Under the pieces are notes generated by a model. That model worked only from the letters and a program-made list of their open reading frames with translations, searched no databases and was not told where the DNA came from. DNA of 32,640 bases from Fibrobacter succinogenes. GTDB taxonomy: Bacteria > Fibrobacterota > Fibrobacteria > Fibrobacterales > Fibrobacteraceae. Position numbers and translations under genes: made by a program. Below, piece after piece: positions 21,854-29,860 of the stretch (position 1 is its first letter; each line of letters starts with the position of its first letter). The stretch is from the NCBI GenBank assembly GCA_902762305.1, contig CACWNW010000023.1, positions 1-32,640 of the forward strand, in the 5' to 3' direction.

Positions 21854-22144
21854 ATGAATTCAACTTTAATGTTGGCTATCATAATAATTACGTCGTCTTC
21901 GTTTATCATAGCAAAGATTCTTAAAAATTTTGCAAAAAAATCATCTCCATATCTGCTGTTTGCCGTCGCAGACGCCTTCATCGGGCTTTTGATATTAAGC
22001 TTAGCCATCTACGACTTCAATACAGCCGAAGGAGAATTTGCAGGAATCCTAGGCGAAATGGCATTGCTGATTGGAGAGCCGATTGTCGCAACACTTTTAA
22101 TTATAGATGCCATAGCATGGCACATGTCACGAAAGCCAAAATAA
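21854..22144 (+). CDS. Small membrane protein, 96 aa
   Basis: Three hydrophobic segments (about 4-22, 33-53 and 66-88) make it an integral membrane protein; no family recognised. GAGGA lies 5 bases before the ATG. It begins 11 bases after the U32-like gene and is AT-rich compared with it. It ends 19 bases before the next gene, so it is probably in the same operon. Confidence 0.7.
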   Translation: MNSTLMLAIIIITSSSFIIAKILKNFAKKSSPYLLFAVADAFIGLLILSLAIYDFNTAEGEFAGILGEMALLIGEPIVATLLIIDAIAWHMSRKPK

Positions 22145-22163
22145 TTTCAATCATTCAAAAAAG

Positions 22164-23024
22164 ATGAAGAAAAAGATTATGATAGCCCTGATTGTCGTTG
22201 CAGCCATCATTTTGCTTCTGGCGGTATGGTTCAACATTCCCTATTCGCCCGTCAAAGCACAGTTTATAACGGATGTCGAAGCAAGGGCGCAAAAAGTCAC
22301 AGCCGTCGCCAGCGAAAAATATACGGCAGACGATTTCAAGGACTTGCCACCAACAATTCAAAAGTACTTGGAATTGAACGACTACATCGGAGCAAAGCGG
22401 TACGCCGTCTTATCGATGGAATACAGGAATGTCGATTTCGGCTTGGGCGTAAACAAGCCTCGGCTCAAGATTGATTACACGCACACGGACTTTTCCGATT
22501 CTCCGGACAGGCTCGCATTTATCGACAGCAAGATGTTCGGCGTCCCCTTCCAGGGATACGATTACTACATGGACGGAAAGGGCGGCATGAAGGGCGTTCT
22601 CGCGAAACTCTTTACCCTGTTCGACCAGACCGGTCCCGAAATGGACAAGGCATGCCTCATCACCTACCTTGCCGAAGCATTCTTCTTGCCGGAAGCGTTC
22701 CTGAAGGATTTCATCACGTTCAAGCAGATTGACGAACACACCGTAGAAGCCACCATCACGAACAAGGGAGTGACCGCATCCGGAGTTTTCCACTTCAACG
22801 ATTCCTACGAGATGACCTCGTTCACGACGAATGACCGCGGACAGATTGCCCCCGACGGGACCATCGAATACACCCCCTGGGAAGCGCAGTGCGAAAACTA
22901 CAAGGAATACTCGGACGGCATCAGGCGACCGACCGTTTTCCGCGCCGTATGGAAGAACAAAGGCGGCGATTTCATCTATTTTGACGGAAATATTAGCGAA
23001 GTGAATGGAGAGAAGGTGAAATAA
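22164..23024 (+). CDS. DUF6544-like membrane-anchored protein, 286 aa
   Basis: One N-terminal membrane segment (residues 5-24, IMIALIVVAAIILLLAVWFN) anchors a 260-residue extracytoplasmic domain. The sequence FKDLPPTIQKYLELNDYIGA resembles the 'LPxxVQRYL' opening of the DUF6544 family, followed by beta-rich sequence that ends in FRAVWKNKGGDFIYFDGNIS. Function of the family is unknown; the fold recalls outer-membrane lipoprotein carriers (a beta-half-barrel), which is inference only. Gene order is conserved in direction with the small membrane genes on both sides. Confidence 0.65.
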   Translation: MKKKIMIALIVVAAIILLLAVWFNIPYSPVKAQFITDVEARAQKVTAVASEKYTADDFKDLPPTIQKYLELNDYIGAKRYAVLSMEYRNVDFGLGVNKPRLKIDYTHTDFSDSPDRLAFIDSKMFGVPFQGYDYYMDGKGGMKGVLAKLFTLFDQTGPEMDKACLITYLAEAFFLPEAFLKDFITFKQIDEHTVEATITNKGVTASGVFHFNDSYEMTSFTTNDRGQIAPDGTIEYTPWEAQCENYKEYSDGIRRPTVFRAVWKNKGGDFIYFDGNISEVNGEKVK

Positions 23025-23028
23025 ATAA

Positions 23029-23295
23029 ATGATTCATAAATTAGCCACAGTCTTTTCAATATCTTTACTGATATATAGTGGAATTCAAACAATTTCCTAT
23101 CAAAATGTATCTGGGAAATTTTTTGAATTTTATGGAAAATCTGCGGTAGTATATGGATCTGGACTTGTGATACTAGCTATTATTTGGCTTATTTGCTGGC
23201 ATACAAAGGCATTCAAATTCACACGAGACGATAACTGGCCATATTTATTACTGAGTAATTACCTAATCGCAATTATTGTAAAAATGATTATGTGA
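23029..23295 (+). CDS. Small membrane protein, 88 aa
   Basis: Two or three membrane segments (about 5-23, 38-57 and 70-86). AT-rich (its codons end mostly in A or T), unlike the gene before it, which starts only 4 bases earlier to the left. No family recognised. Likely translated from the same transcript as the DUF6544-like gene. Confidence 0.65.
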   Translation: MIHKLATVFSISLLIYSGIQTISYQNVSGKFFEFYGKSAVVYGSGLVILAIIWLICWHTKAFKFTRDDNWPYLLLSNYLIAIIVKMIM

Positions 23296-23326
23296 CGATT
23301 TTTAAAATTTTGTACTTTATACATCA

Positions 23327-23755
23327 ATGAAATTCCTTAGGCAAAACATACGTTCGATGATTACAGTCGCTGTATTCGCAATACTCGCCGCAATTGTCGA
23401 GGGTTCTTTTGCCTGCAATTACGGTTTCGAATCCCGACAGGAAAACGGATTTGCAGATGCGGCTTTCGGCAAGGTCGAAGCCCCCGACAATCCCCTATTC
23501 CTGTCGCGAGAGACCGGAGCGGAAACAGGCCTGCTTACACGAAGGCCCGACCAGCAGGCTTTTTCGCGCACACTGCGGAGCGGAAATTTCCAAGGCCCCT
23601 GCGGGCGCGATACCGGAGCGTTCAGGCGCACCACATCGCTCTCCGGCAGCCCAATTGCGGCCCCTAGCATCGCAGTTAGCGGGTTCCCTACCCCACTTGC
23701 ATACCAGACTTCAAAAGAGTATTACGTTTTTACGCTAGAACGAATTCTCTGTTAA
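23327..23755 (+). CDS. Possible secreted protein, 142 aa
   Basis: A signal peptide is plausible (SMITVAVFAILAAIVEGSFA, cleavage after residue 29). The mature part is rich in Ser, Gly, Arg and Pro with no recognised domain and has two overlapping alternative frames of similar length, so coding status is uncertain. No clear ribosome binding site. The Arg/Ser-rich, low-complexity composition could also be non-coding DNA read in frame. Confidence 0.4.
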   Translation: MKFLRQNIRSMITVAVFAILAAIVEGSFACNYGFESRQENGFADAAFGKVEAPDNPLFLSRETGAETGLLTRRPDQQAFSRTLRSGNFQGPCGRDTGAFRRTTSLSGSPIAAPSIAVSGFPTPLAYQTSKEYYVFTLERILC

Positions 23756-23775
23756 CAAGATTCTTTCTCCAATAG

Positions 23776-23796
23776 ATGGCGGACCAAGCCCGCCAT
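23776..23796. repeat. ATGGCGG ... CCGCCAT intergenic hairpin repeat
   Basis: ATGGCGG and CCGCCAT form a 7-bp stem around a seven-base loop and are followed by GACG. The minus strand reads ATGGCGGGCTTGGTCCGCCA, a dispersed repeat type often found in the same genomes as the GTCATCCTGAGCG element. Likely another copy of the interspersed repeat family. Confidence 0.6.
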
Positions 23797-23825
23797 GACG
23801 ATAAACTCAATACAAAAAAAAATTT

Positions 23826-23845
23826 GACGGATTATTCCGTCGGAG
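23826..23845 (+). promoter_or_regulatory. Stem-loop abutting the ribosome binding site
   Basis: GACGGA and TCCGTC pair around TTAT, and GGAG of the next gene follows at once. The arrangement could influence translation initiation of the 23853 gene. Confidence 0.4.
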
Positions 23846-23852
23846 AAAGAAC

Positions 23853-24254
23853 ATGCAAAATATTTCCAAGATGGAGATGGCGAAGGCCCTCTTCAGCAAA
23901 CCCTATATCAAGACCGAAAAGACTTTTTTCGGCCTCAAGACAAAAGTCACCTACACCACGACAAATTCCCCCATCGTGGGCATCTGCCAGGAATATACCC
24001 CCACGGAAGGGCAGAAGGTCAAGGAGATTCTCGACGCGAAGGCAGGCGAACTCGATGAAGTTCTCCAGAGGGTGGGCCACCCGAAAACGACCACCAACGG
24101 GAATTTCCGGCTGAACATCTGCTGCTCGCAGGATTACGCGTTCGCCGCATTTCACCTGCAGCAGTTCTCGGGATTCGAGTACCACACCATAGATGACATC
24201 CGTTTCGTTGAAGGTTCCGAAGCCGAAAAGATGCTCAAGGCTTTCACGAAGTAA
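23853..24254 (+). CDS. Hypothetical protein, 133 aa
   Basis: No signal peptide or membrane segment; mixed alpha/beta sequence with Cys111 and Cys112-type pair (LNICCSQDYAFAAFHLQQFS). GGAG lies 7 bases before the ATG. I do not recognise a family. It is the last gene before the alcohol dehydrogenase tail copy and is GC-richer than the preceding small membrane gene. The amphipathic first helix (MQNISKMEMAKALFSKP) is typical of a soluble cytoplasmic protein. Confidence 0.7.
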   Translation: MQNISKMEMAKALFSKPYIKTEKTFFGLKTKVTYTTTNSPIVGICQEYTPTEGQKVKEILDAKAGELDEVLQRVGHPKTTTNGNFRLNICCSQDYAFAAFHLQQFSGFEYHTIDDIRFVEGSEAEKMLKAFTK

Positions 24255-24310
24255 TCAACAACAAAAAGGCGGACGGTCGCAAGGCCACCGCCATAAAATT
24301 GAATCGCGAA

Positions 24311-24333
24311 GAAGTCGACTACATTTACGACAA
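24311..24333. repeat. 23-bp direct repeat, copy 2 (alcohol dehydrogenase 3' end remnant)
   Basis: Identical to 18678-18700. In frame it reads LNREEVDYIYDKSV, the tail of an iron-containing alcohol dehydrogenase, and the frame stays open upstream for about 20 codons without a match to the intact gene. The rest of the gene is absent, so it is a remnant. The next gene (minus strand) ends 2 bases further on. Confidence 0.75.
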
Positions 24334-24334
24334 G

Positions 24335-25276
24335 TCAGTCACCCTGGTACAGGTTTTCTTGCTGGCAACGCTTCAGGCTGTCCCGATAAGCAGGCGAATC
24401 GTCGTATGGCTCCAAGTACAGTTCCGCCATATCCTGCAGGCGCTTCGCCCGCTTGACATCCATCGGCTGCACAAGTTTCGCATTCCCGATTTCGAGATAC
24501 CTTTTTACCCCTCGGTTATAATCGAGCAGGATGATTTCGAAGATGTACCCGTCGAAAAAGAGATCCGGAGTCATTTCTTCCTGGTACGCGATGACGGAAT
24601 CCCTCAGTTGCCGAGCTCGCGCAATATCCATCATCTCGGGCCTAGCCTGGGGCAGAATTCCCAGAGGTTGCCACCCGCAGGAATCCACCTCGGAATACTC
24701 AACCCCGCAGGCATCCTTCAAGAAGCACGCATAGATAGAATCTCCATTCACGCGCAAAGCCGTAACACGGGCGTCCATATACCAGGCATCCGCAAACTTC
24801 ACCCGCAGTTCAAAATCCGCACCATTCGCAAGTTCCAGCGCCTCCTTGGGCAGCGGGCCATCCTCGATTTTCCCAAACGGGAAAAACGCCGGAGGGTAGG
24901 ATGCCCACAAGGAAAATGCCATATACACCAGCAGCGCAATTACCGGAAGCATCGCATAGTGCAATTTTTTGCGGACCTTAAAAAAGAAACTTGCCGCAAT
25001 ACCCACGAAATATGGGGAAAGAGTAATGAAAAAGACTACAGGACGTTCAAAGAATGTACCCGCATTAATCCAAAGAACAAGCAGGAAGACAGGCAAAACG
25101 AGCCCCACTCCAAGCCAAAACTTTTTCTTGGAGGTATTCCGGCGAAGAACGAACCAGACAAAGCCCCAGAAAAAAGGCAGGATTATAAATTCGGCAAACC
25201 ATTCCAAACGGTATACACTTAAAAACTCGCTCAGAAAGCCTTTCCACAATTCATAAAGGTATCGCGACGTCTCCAT
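24335..25276 (-). CDS. Hypothetical membrane protein, 313 aa
   Basis: Four membrane helices in the first 135 residues (about 26-45, 53-70, 78-98 and 105-125), then a soluble domain of about 180 residues with three cysteines (ACFLKDACGVEYSEVDSCGW). GGAGGAAGA immediately before the ATG is a clear ribosome binding site. No family recognised. Its stop codon falls right beside the alcohol dehydrogenase remnant, so its 3' end may have been fixed by that rearrangement. Confidence 0.8.
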   Translation of the reverse strand: METSRYLYELWKGFLSEFLSVYRLEWFAEFIILPFFWGFVWFVLRRNTSKKKFWLGVGLVLPVFLLVLWINAGTFFERPVVFFITLSPYFVGIAASFFFKVRKKLHYAMLPVIALLVYMAFSLWASYPPAFFPFGKIEDGPLPKEALELANGADFELRVKFADAWYMDARVTALRVNGDSIYACFLKDACGVEYSEVDSCGWQPLGILPQARPEMMDIARARQLRDSVIAYQEEMTPDLFFDGYIFEIILLDYNRGVKRYLEIGNAKLVQPMDVKRAKRLQDMAELYLEPYDDSPAYRDSLKRCQQENLYQGD

Positions 25277-25391
25277 TCTTCCTCCATCATCTTTTCACCC
25301 GCATTTTCAATATATATAATCCTGCAGGCATAAACCCCCGACGAAGATGTAAAAAGAATCTAATGAAGGAACGTCAAGGAAGCCCTTTTAC

Positions 25392-26000
25392 CTAGAATAC
25401 GCGGGCGACAGCGTTCAGCGAGCACGAATAGCGCGCCCTGCCGCCACGGGCAATAGTAAAATCGACAGGATAGAATTCGAGCCCAAAACGCTTACCCGAG
25501 GTGCGCCAGGCCATACCCAAATTCGAGCGGAACCCCAAAGACTCGAAATCATAGTCGCTATCGTCCTCTTCCATCGTATAAGCCAGGATGCTATTCCCGT
25601 CCGCATCAAAAGCCTCGATGGGGGCCGGTTTTACATAATAATATCCGCTAGCTGTCCCATCTTGCCAATGAGCAATGAACATGAAGTTGCCCACCAAACC
25701 GAATCCGAGACCGATAGGTGCATTCAAGTTCACGAGGAGGCCTTCGGAAAGTTCATTAAAATCGTAATCCACGCAGTCTTCGCAACCCGAAGCGTCGGTC
25801 CCGACCTCAACTATCGCGCCCACCCCCACGTAGGGCGTAATCGGTTTCACAAGCGAAAGCGACCAGCCTACCATTTCGGAATAATTCCAGGCGCCAATCA
25901 TCGGCCCCGTCTTGATATCGAAGGTTTTCCAGGAAATATCGCCGGCAGAAGCGAACGAGGCAAGAACGACAAGAACAAACGAAATCAGTTTTATTTTCAT
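25392..26000 (-). CDS. Outer-membrane beta-barrel-like protein, 202 aa
   Basis: A cleavable signal peptide (KLISFVLVVLASFASAGD, cut after ASA) is followed by alternating hydrophobic and aromatic strands typical of small outer-membrane barrels (GWSLSLVKPITPYVGVGAIV, GLGFGLVGNFMFIAHW, FGLEFYPVDFTIA). The C-terminus ends in VARVF, a terminal Phe as usual for BamA substrates. Two cysteine pairs (GCEDC) lie in a loop. AAAGGAG precedes the ATG. Function unknown. Confidence 0.75.
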   Translation of the reverse strand: MKIKLISFVLVVLASFASAGDISWKTFDIKTGPMIGAWNYSEMVGWSLSLVKPITPYVGVGAIVEVGTDASGCEDCVDYDFNELSEGLLVNLNAPIGLGFGLVGNFMFIAHWQDGTASGYYYVKPAPIEAFDADGNSILAYTMEEDDSDYDFESLGFRSNLGMAWRTSGKRFGLEFYPVDFTIARGGRARYSCSLNAVARVF

Positions 26001-26242
26001 GGTATTTCTCCTTTTGATAAAAAAATAGATATCCCCGCAAACGAAAAAAACGTTTTTTAACGAGAAAACCGCATTTTTTTATTAATTTCCTTGAAAAAAG
26101 CCACTTATGAAACCCCATGTTTCATATGCGTTTGTCTGCAAAAAATAAGATTCCAACCCAAATAAAATAATATATATTGGGCGTGGCTATTCCATCAAAT
26201 AGGGACCGCAATTCCCTAAACTACAACCACGGACAAAATCAG

Positions 26243-26425
26243 ATGTCCCTTATCCTTTCGCTCCTGTTCTTTTCGCTGTTTTCAAGCGCCATTCTGCGCG
26301 GCAAGTTCTCGTATGGCAAGGCTGATTACGACTTCCACGAGCATCCCATCCAATTCGTAGTCGCACTGTTATTTATCTTCAGCCTCTCCGCCCTCTGTTT
26401 TTACCGTTTTCTCACGGAACCTTGA
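26243..26425 (+). CDS. Small membrane protein, 60 aa
   Basis: Two hydrophobic segments (SLILSLLFFSLFSSAIL and QFVVALLFIFSLSALCFYRF) around a charged middle (RGKFSYGKADYDFHEHPI). The start at 26243 was chosen as the upstream extension has no coding look; the ribosome binding site is weak. A short hairpin (AGGGA/TTCCCT at about 26200-26216) lies upstream. It reads toward the DUF998-like gene. Confidence 0.55.
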   Translation: MSLILSLLFFSLFSSAILRGKFSYGKADYDFHEHPIQFVVALLFIFSLSALCFYRFLTEP

Positions 26426-26443
26426 GTAGCATTTCTTACAAAG

Positions 26444-26471
26444 ATGCTATATTCGGGGAATAGCATAGAGG
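26444..26471 (+). promoter_or_regulatory. Stem-loop and ribosome binding site before the DUF998-like gene
   Basis: ATGCTAT and ATAGCAT form a perfect 7-bp stem around ATTCGGGGA; AGAGG, the probable ribosome binding site, follows directly and is 7 bases from the ATG. Confidence 0.45.
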
Positions 26472-26478
26472 TATACAA

Positions 26479-27171
26479 ATGAGCGAAGATAGGGCCCTGC
26501 AAAACGCAGTTACAAAAGCCACAGAAGACGAAAAGAAGGTTTGGCTGAAGAGGATCCGAAATTTTGTCGGAATTCTCGGGATGCTGCTTCCATGGATTTC
26601 GCTCCTTGGGGTTTTTATCGTATCCAGGGCAAAACCGGGAACCATCCCGCAGGACTTCTGGGATACGCTTTCCATTTCGGCCACATACTACGTGACGCCC
26701 CCGCTGACAGGCATCCTCACGACAGCGGCAATCGTCCTGATCTGCTACAAGGGCTACAAGTGGTACGACAACCTCATCACGACACTTTCCGGCATCTGCG
26801 GGGCGATGATTGTAATATTCCCCTGCAACTGCCCCATCGCAGACGGAATCGTCGGCTTTTTCCAGCTGCCCGTAAGCACGTCGCACATCATCCACTGCGC
26901 ATCGGCAGTCCTGTTCTTCACGCTCCTGGCCGCAAACAGCATGTTCCTGTTTACGGACACCGACAAGACAAAGCCCATGACGCGCAACAAGAAAATCAAG
27001 AACGTCATATTCAGGGTTTGCGCCGTCGGCATGATCCTTTCGCTGGGCCTGCTGGCGCTGCCTATCCAGTTCCCCGCCAAGATCTTCACGCTCGAAGCCA
27101 TCGCGCTGACATTCTTCGGTACCAGCTGGCTTATAAAGGGCGAAATACTCGGCCTGCTTTCCGACGACTAG
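26479..27171 (+). CDS. DUF998-like membrane protein, 230 aa
   Basis: Six membrane helices are visible. The stretch SISATYYVTPPLTGILTTAA, then VLICYKGYKWYDNLITTLSG and a later FPCN...HIIHCASAVLFFTLLA match the pattern of a common bacterial DUF998-type membrane family (SISxYYxT, CYKGYxxxDNxxxxxxG, HxxxAxxFF). Function unknown. It is followed after 9 bases by the FliB-family gene, so co-transcription is likely. Confidence 0.7.
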   Translation: MSEDRALQNAVTKATEDEKKVWLKRIRNFVGILGMLLPWISLLGVFIVSRAKPGTIPQDFWDTLSISATYYVTPPLTGILTTAAIVLICYKGYKWYDNLITTLSGICGAMIVIFPCNCPIADGIVGFFQLPVSTSHIIHCASAVLFFTLLAANSMFLFTDTDKTKPMTRNKKIKNVIFRVCAVGMILSLGLLALPIQFPAKIFTLEAIALTFFGTSWLIKGEILGLLSDD

Positions 27172-27180
27172 AATTCGCGC

Positions 27181-28149
27181 ATGCTTCTCCGCAAGCCCGA
27201 CTTTTACGATTCGTTCAAATGTATCGCCTCGAAATGTAGCGACACATGCTGTGTCGGCTGGGAAATAGACGTTGACGAAGCTTCACAAGAGGCGTACCGC
27301 AACGTCGCGGGCGTTTTCGGTGACAAGCTGCGTTCCAACATAGAAGACGGGCATTTCAAGCTGCTCCCCCACGACCGCTGCCCCTTCCTCGACAGGGAAA
27401 ACCTGTGCGAAATCTACCGGAACCTGGGCGAAGGCGCGCTCTGCGACATCTGCCGTGAGCACCCGCGGTTCGTAGAAGTATTCGGCGACATAATGGAACG
27501 CGGCCTCGGGCTCTGTTGCGAGGAGGCCGCAAGGCTCCTGCTTGCAGGCGATGGCCCGCTCTCGTTCGTGACCAAGGAATGCGACGAACCCGAAGACGAC
27601 CTGGACGACGATGACCGCGAAATCCGCGACGAGGTTTTGGGCGAACGCGAACGGATGCTCGGGACATTAGCCAGCAGCTCAGTCCACTTTACAGACAAAC
27701 TCGAAAGCGTATTCGCCTACAACGGAAAAGACCCGTTTTTTCCGCTTAAAAGCGCTCACGACATGTACGAGCTCCTGGCCAAGACAGAAAGTTTCGGACC
27801 CGCATGGGACGCGGCCCTGGCACAAATCAAGGCGCATATCGATATCGCAGGCGACACCACCCATCCCGAGCCCCCCGAATGTCAATTTTCCGAGACCGAG
27901 AGCCTGCGGCTCATCGCCTACCTCATCTACCGGCACTATGCCAAATGCCTTTTCGAAGGGCGGGAACAGGGAAAGCTTTACTTCGCGCTGTTTTTCTGGA
28001 ACGCGGCACGGCTATTTGCCGGGGAACTCGGCGGCAAGATAAACGCCATCAAGATGCTTTCGCGGCAACTGGAATACTGCGAAGAAAACATGGTTTTAAT
28101 CGAATCCGCACTAGAAAAGCTTATCACCGAACAGCAAAATAATTTATAA
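27181..28149 (+). CDS. FliB-family (flagellin lysine-N-methylase-like) protein, 322 aa
   Basis: The N-terminal 125 residues have the characteristic cysteine pattern: CIASKCSDTCCVGWEID (Cys14, 19, 23, 24), CPFLDRENLCEIYRNLGEGA (Cys67, 76) with LCDIC (88, 91) and EHPRF, and GLCCEEAARLLL (112, 113). This is the FliB/YkgJ-like family; Salmonella FliB methylates lysines of flagellin and carries an iron-sulfur cluster. Fibrobacter has no flagella, so a different protein substrate is likely. The remaining 200 residues are helical. Cytoplasmic. It follows the DUF998-like gene by 9 bases. Confidence 0.85.
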   Translation: MLLRKPDFYDSFKCIASKCSDTCCVGWEIDVDEASQEAYRNVAGVFGDKLRSNIEDGHFKLLPHDRCPFLDRENLCEIYRNLGEGALCDICREHPRFVEVFGDIMERGLGLCCEEAARLLLAGDGPLSFVTKECDEPEDDLDDDDREIRDEVLGERERMLGTLASSSVHFTDKLESVFAYNGKDPFFPLKSAHDMYELLAKTESFGPAWDAALAQIKAHIDIAGDTTHPEPPECQFSETESLRLIAYLIYRHYAKCLFEGREQGKLYFALFFWNAARLFAGELGGKINAIKMLSRQLEYCEENMVLIESALEKLITEQQNNL

Positions 28150-28196
28150 TTACACCCAAAGTCATCACTTTCCAATCCTTTCTAAAGGAGACTGAA

Positions 28197-28967
28197 ATGA
28201 AAAAGAACATGCTCTTTGCAATGGCCGCAGCATTCGCGTTTTTCGGTTGTGCACAAATCGACGAAACGGAACGCGGCGTGGTGCTCGAATTCGGAAAGGT
28301 CGACGAGGTCATCGGCCCGGGCCTCACCATCTACAACTGCTTTTTCAAGGAAATCAAGCGCATTTCGGTAAAGACCGAACTCGAAACCGGCCGTATCGAG
28401 GCGGGTTCCAAGGACCTGCAGACGGTCTATGTCGGCACGAACGTGAACTACCATGTCGACGAGGCGCATGTGGCCGACGTCTATTCGCAATACGGCACCG
28501 CCTACGTGACCACCGTGCTGCAGCCCAAAATCAAGGAGACCATCACGGGAATCACCCCGCAGTACGCCCCCGAAGAAATGCTCCAGAAGCGCGAAGAAAT
28601 CCGCAGCCGCATGGAAAAGGCGCTCAAGTCCAAGCTCGATTCCGCAAATGCGCACCTCGTGATTGACGGGTTCACCATCACCGAATTCCAGTTCAGCCGA
28701 GCCTTCAACGAGGCAATCGAAGCCAAGCAGGTGCAGGAACAGGAAGCCCTCAAGGAAAAGAACATCAAGATAAAGATGGACTACCAGAACGAGCAGCGCG
28801 TCGCGAAGGCCAAGGCGGACTCCGCCGTCATCGCCCTCCAGATGGAAGCCCTCAAGAAGCAGAACGGCAAGGAATACCTGATGCTCAAATGGATCGAAAA
28901 ATGGGACGGAAAACTCCCGCAGGTGAACGGAAACGACAAAATAATCCCGATGTTCGGTCTCCAATAA
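28197..28967 (+). CDS. SPFH/prohibitin-like lipoprotein, 256 aa
   Basis: The signal MKKNMLFAMAAAFAFFGC ends in a lipobox (Cys18). The mature protein begins like an SPFH (band 7) domain: ERGVVLEFGKVDEVIGPGLT, then YVGTNVNYHVDEAHVADVYS and VLQPKIKETITGITPQYAPE. Residues about 170-235 are a long charged helix (EAKQVQEQEALKEKNIKIKM) as in prohibitins. Prohibitins form ring-shaped membrane scaffolds; most bacterial ones use a membrane helix, here a lipid anchor. AAGGAG precedes the ATG. The gene is GC-rich; next gene begins 42 bases after it. Confidence 0.9.
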   Translation: MKKNMLFAMAAAFAFFGCAQIDETERGVVLEFGKVDEVIGPGLTIYNCFFKEIKRISVKTELETGRIEAGSKDLQTVYVGTNVNYHVDEAHVADVYSQYGTAYVTTVLQPKIKETITGITPQYAPEEMLQKREEIRSRMEKALKSKLDSANAHLVIDGFTITEFQFSRAFNEAIEAKQVQEQEALKEKNIKIKMDYQNEQRVAKAKADSAVIALQMEALKKQNGKEYLMLKWIEKWDGKLPQVNGNDKIIPMFGLQ

Positions 28968-29009
28968 AATAAGTTATATTTAAAGAAACCCTCCAAAAAA
29001 GGATTCCAT

Positions 29010-29765
29010 ATGCACATATCGTTCATTGCATTCGTCATCCTCGCCATCGTCGTCGTAGCTATCGCTGCGTACCGCATGGGCGTCCATGTCGCCAAGGCGA
29101 CCAAGCAGGCCTCCCCCGAGGCCCAGAACAAAATCCCCTACGAAAAATGCCTGGAAAAGAACAAGAAAGCGTTCAAGTACGGGACATTCACCGACGCCCG
29201 TGACGGAGAGACCTACCACACCGTCAAAATCGGCGACCAGGTCTGGATGGCCGAGAACCTGCGTTTCAAGGCGGAAGGCAGTTTCGCACCGAACAACGAG
29301 GAAACCAACGTTAAACAGTTCGGACGCCTCTACACATGGACTTCCGCGCTGGACATTCCCGCAGAATTCGCCAACGAATCCCCGGCCAAGGATCTCGCGA
29401 TGTACGAAAAGATGAAGGACAAGAACTTCCAGGGCATCGCACCGGAAGGTTGGCACATCCCGAGCAACAAGGAATGGGAACAGCTCATGGAAAATATCGA
29501 TGCCAAGTCCGACGGCAGCGAGCTGCGCAGCACGTGCATCTGGCAGAAGCCCGGCAAGGATACGCTCGGGTTCTTCGCTCTCCCCGCCGGCTACCGGTTC
29601 GACAACGGCACATTCCACCACTTCGGCAAGCGCGCCCGCTTCTGGAGCAAGGAAGAATACGGGAAGTCGAACGCCTACCGCATGAGCATCTCGGAAAACT
29701 CCACCGACATCGAAGGCATCTACAGGTCCGACGCGCTTTCCGTGCGCTGCGTGAAGAACGCCTAG
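29010..29765 (+). CDS. Membrane-anchored FISUMP-domain protein, 251 aa
   Basis: Residues 3-22 (ISFIAFVILAIVVVAIAAYR) form an uncleaved membrane anchor instead of a lipobox. The FISUMP domain covers about residues 57-251: YGTFTDARDGETYHTVKIGD, VWMAENLRF, FGRLYTWTSAL, EGWHIPSNKEWEQL, FFALPAGYRF and SVRCVKNA. AAAGGA lies 7 bases before the ATG. It is the only FISUMP gene on the plus strand in this window, and its ending is followed by a terminator. Function unknown; likely exposed on the outer side of the inner membrane. Confidence 0.88.
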   Translation: MHISFIAFVILAIVVVAIAAYRMGVHVAKATKQASPEAQNKIPYEKCLEKNKKAFKYGTFTDARDGETYHTVKIGDQVWMAENLRFKAEGSFAPNNEETNVKQFGRLYTWTSALDIPAEFANESPAKDLAMYEKMKDKNFQGIAPEGWHIPSNKEWEQLMENIDAKSDGSELRSTCIWQKPGKDTLGFFALPAGYRFDNGTFHHFGKRARFWSKEEYGKSNAYRMSISENSTDIEGIYRSDALSVRCVKNA

Positions 29766-29794
29766 CCGCAAAGCCATCCCGGCATAAAAAGTTC

Positions 29795-29820
29795 GCCCCG
29801 TCACTGGACGGGGCTTCTTT
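29795..29820 (+). terminator. Intrinsic terminator of the FISUMP gene
   Basis: GCCCCGTC and GACGGGGC form an 8-bp stem around ACTG, followed by TTCTTT. It lies 30 bases past the stop codon and may also act on the convergent gene. Confidence 0.8.
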
Positions 29821-29860
29821 GTAACTAGACTTTACGGAACTTTTTACGGGGCAAGGACCA

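Noticed and set aside
24299-25222. 307-codon plus-strand frame that begins with an alcohol dehydrogenase tail
   Set aside because: Only the first dozen codons match the dehydrogenase end; the rest is antisense to the membrane protein gene at 24335-25276, whose signals are better.
28182-28964. 260-codon minus-strand frame opposite the SPFH gene
   Set aside because: It is an antisense shadow: the sense strand has a lipoprotein signal, AAGGAG and SPFH motifs.
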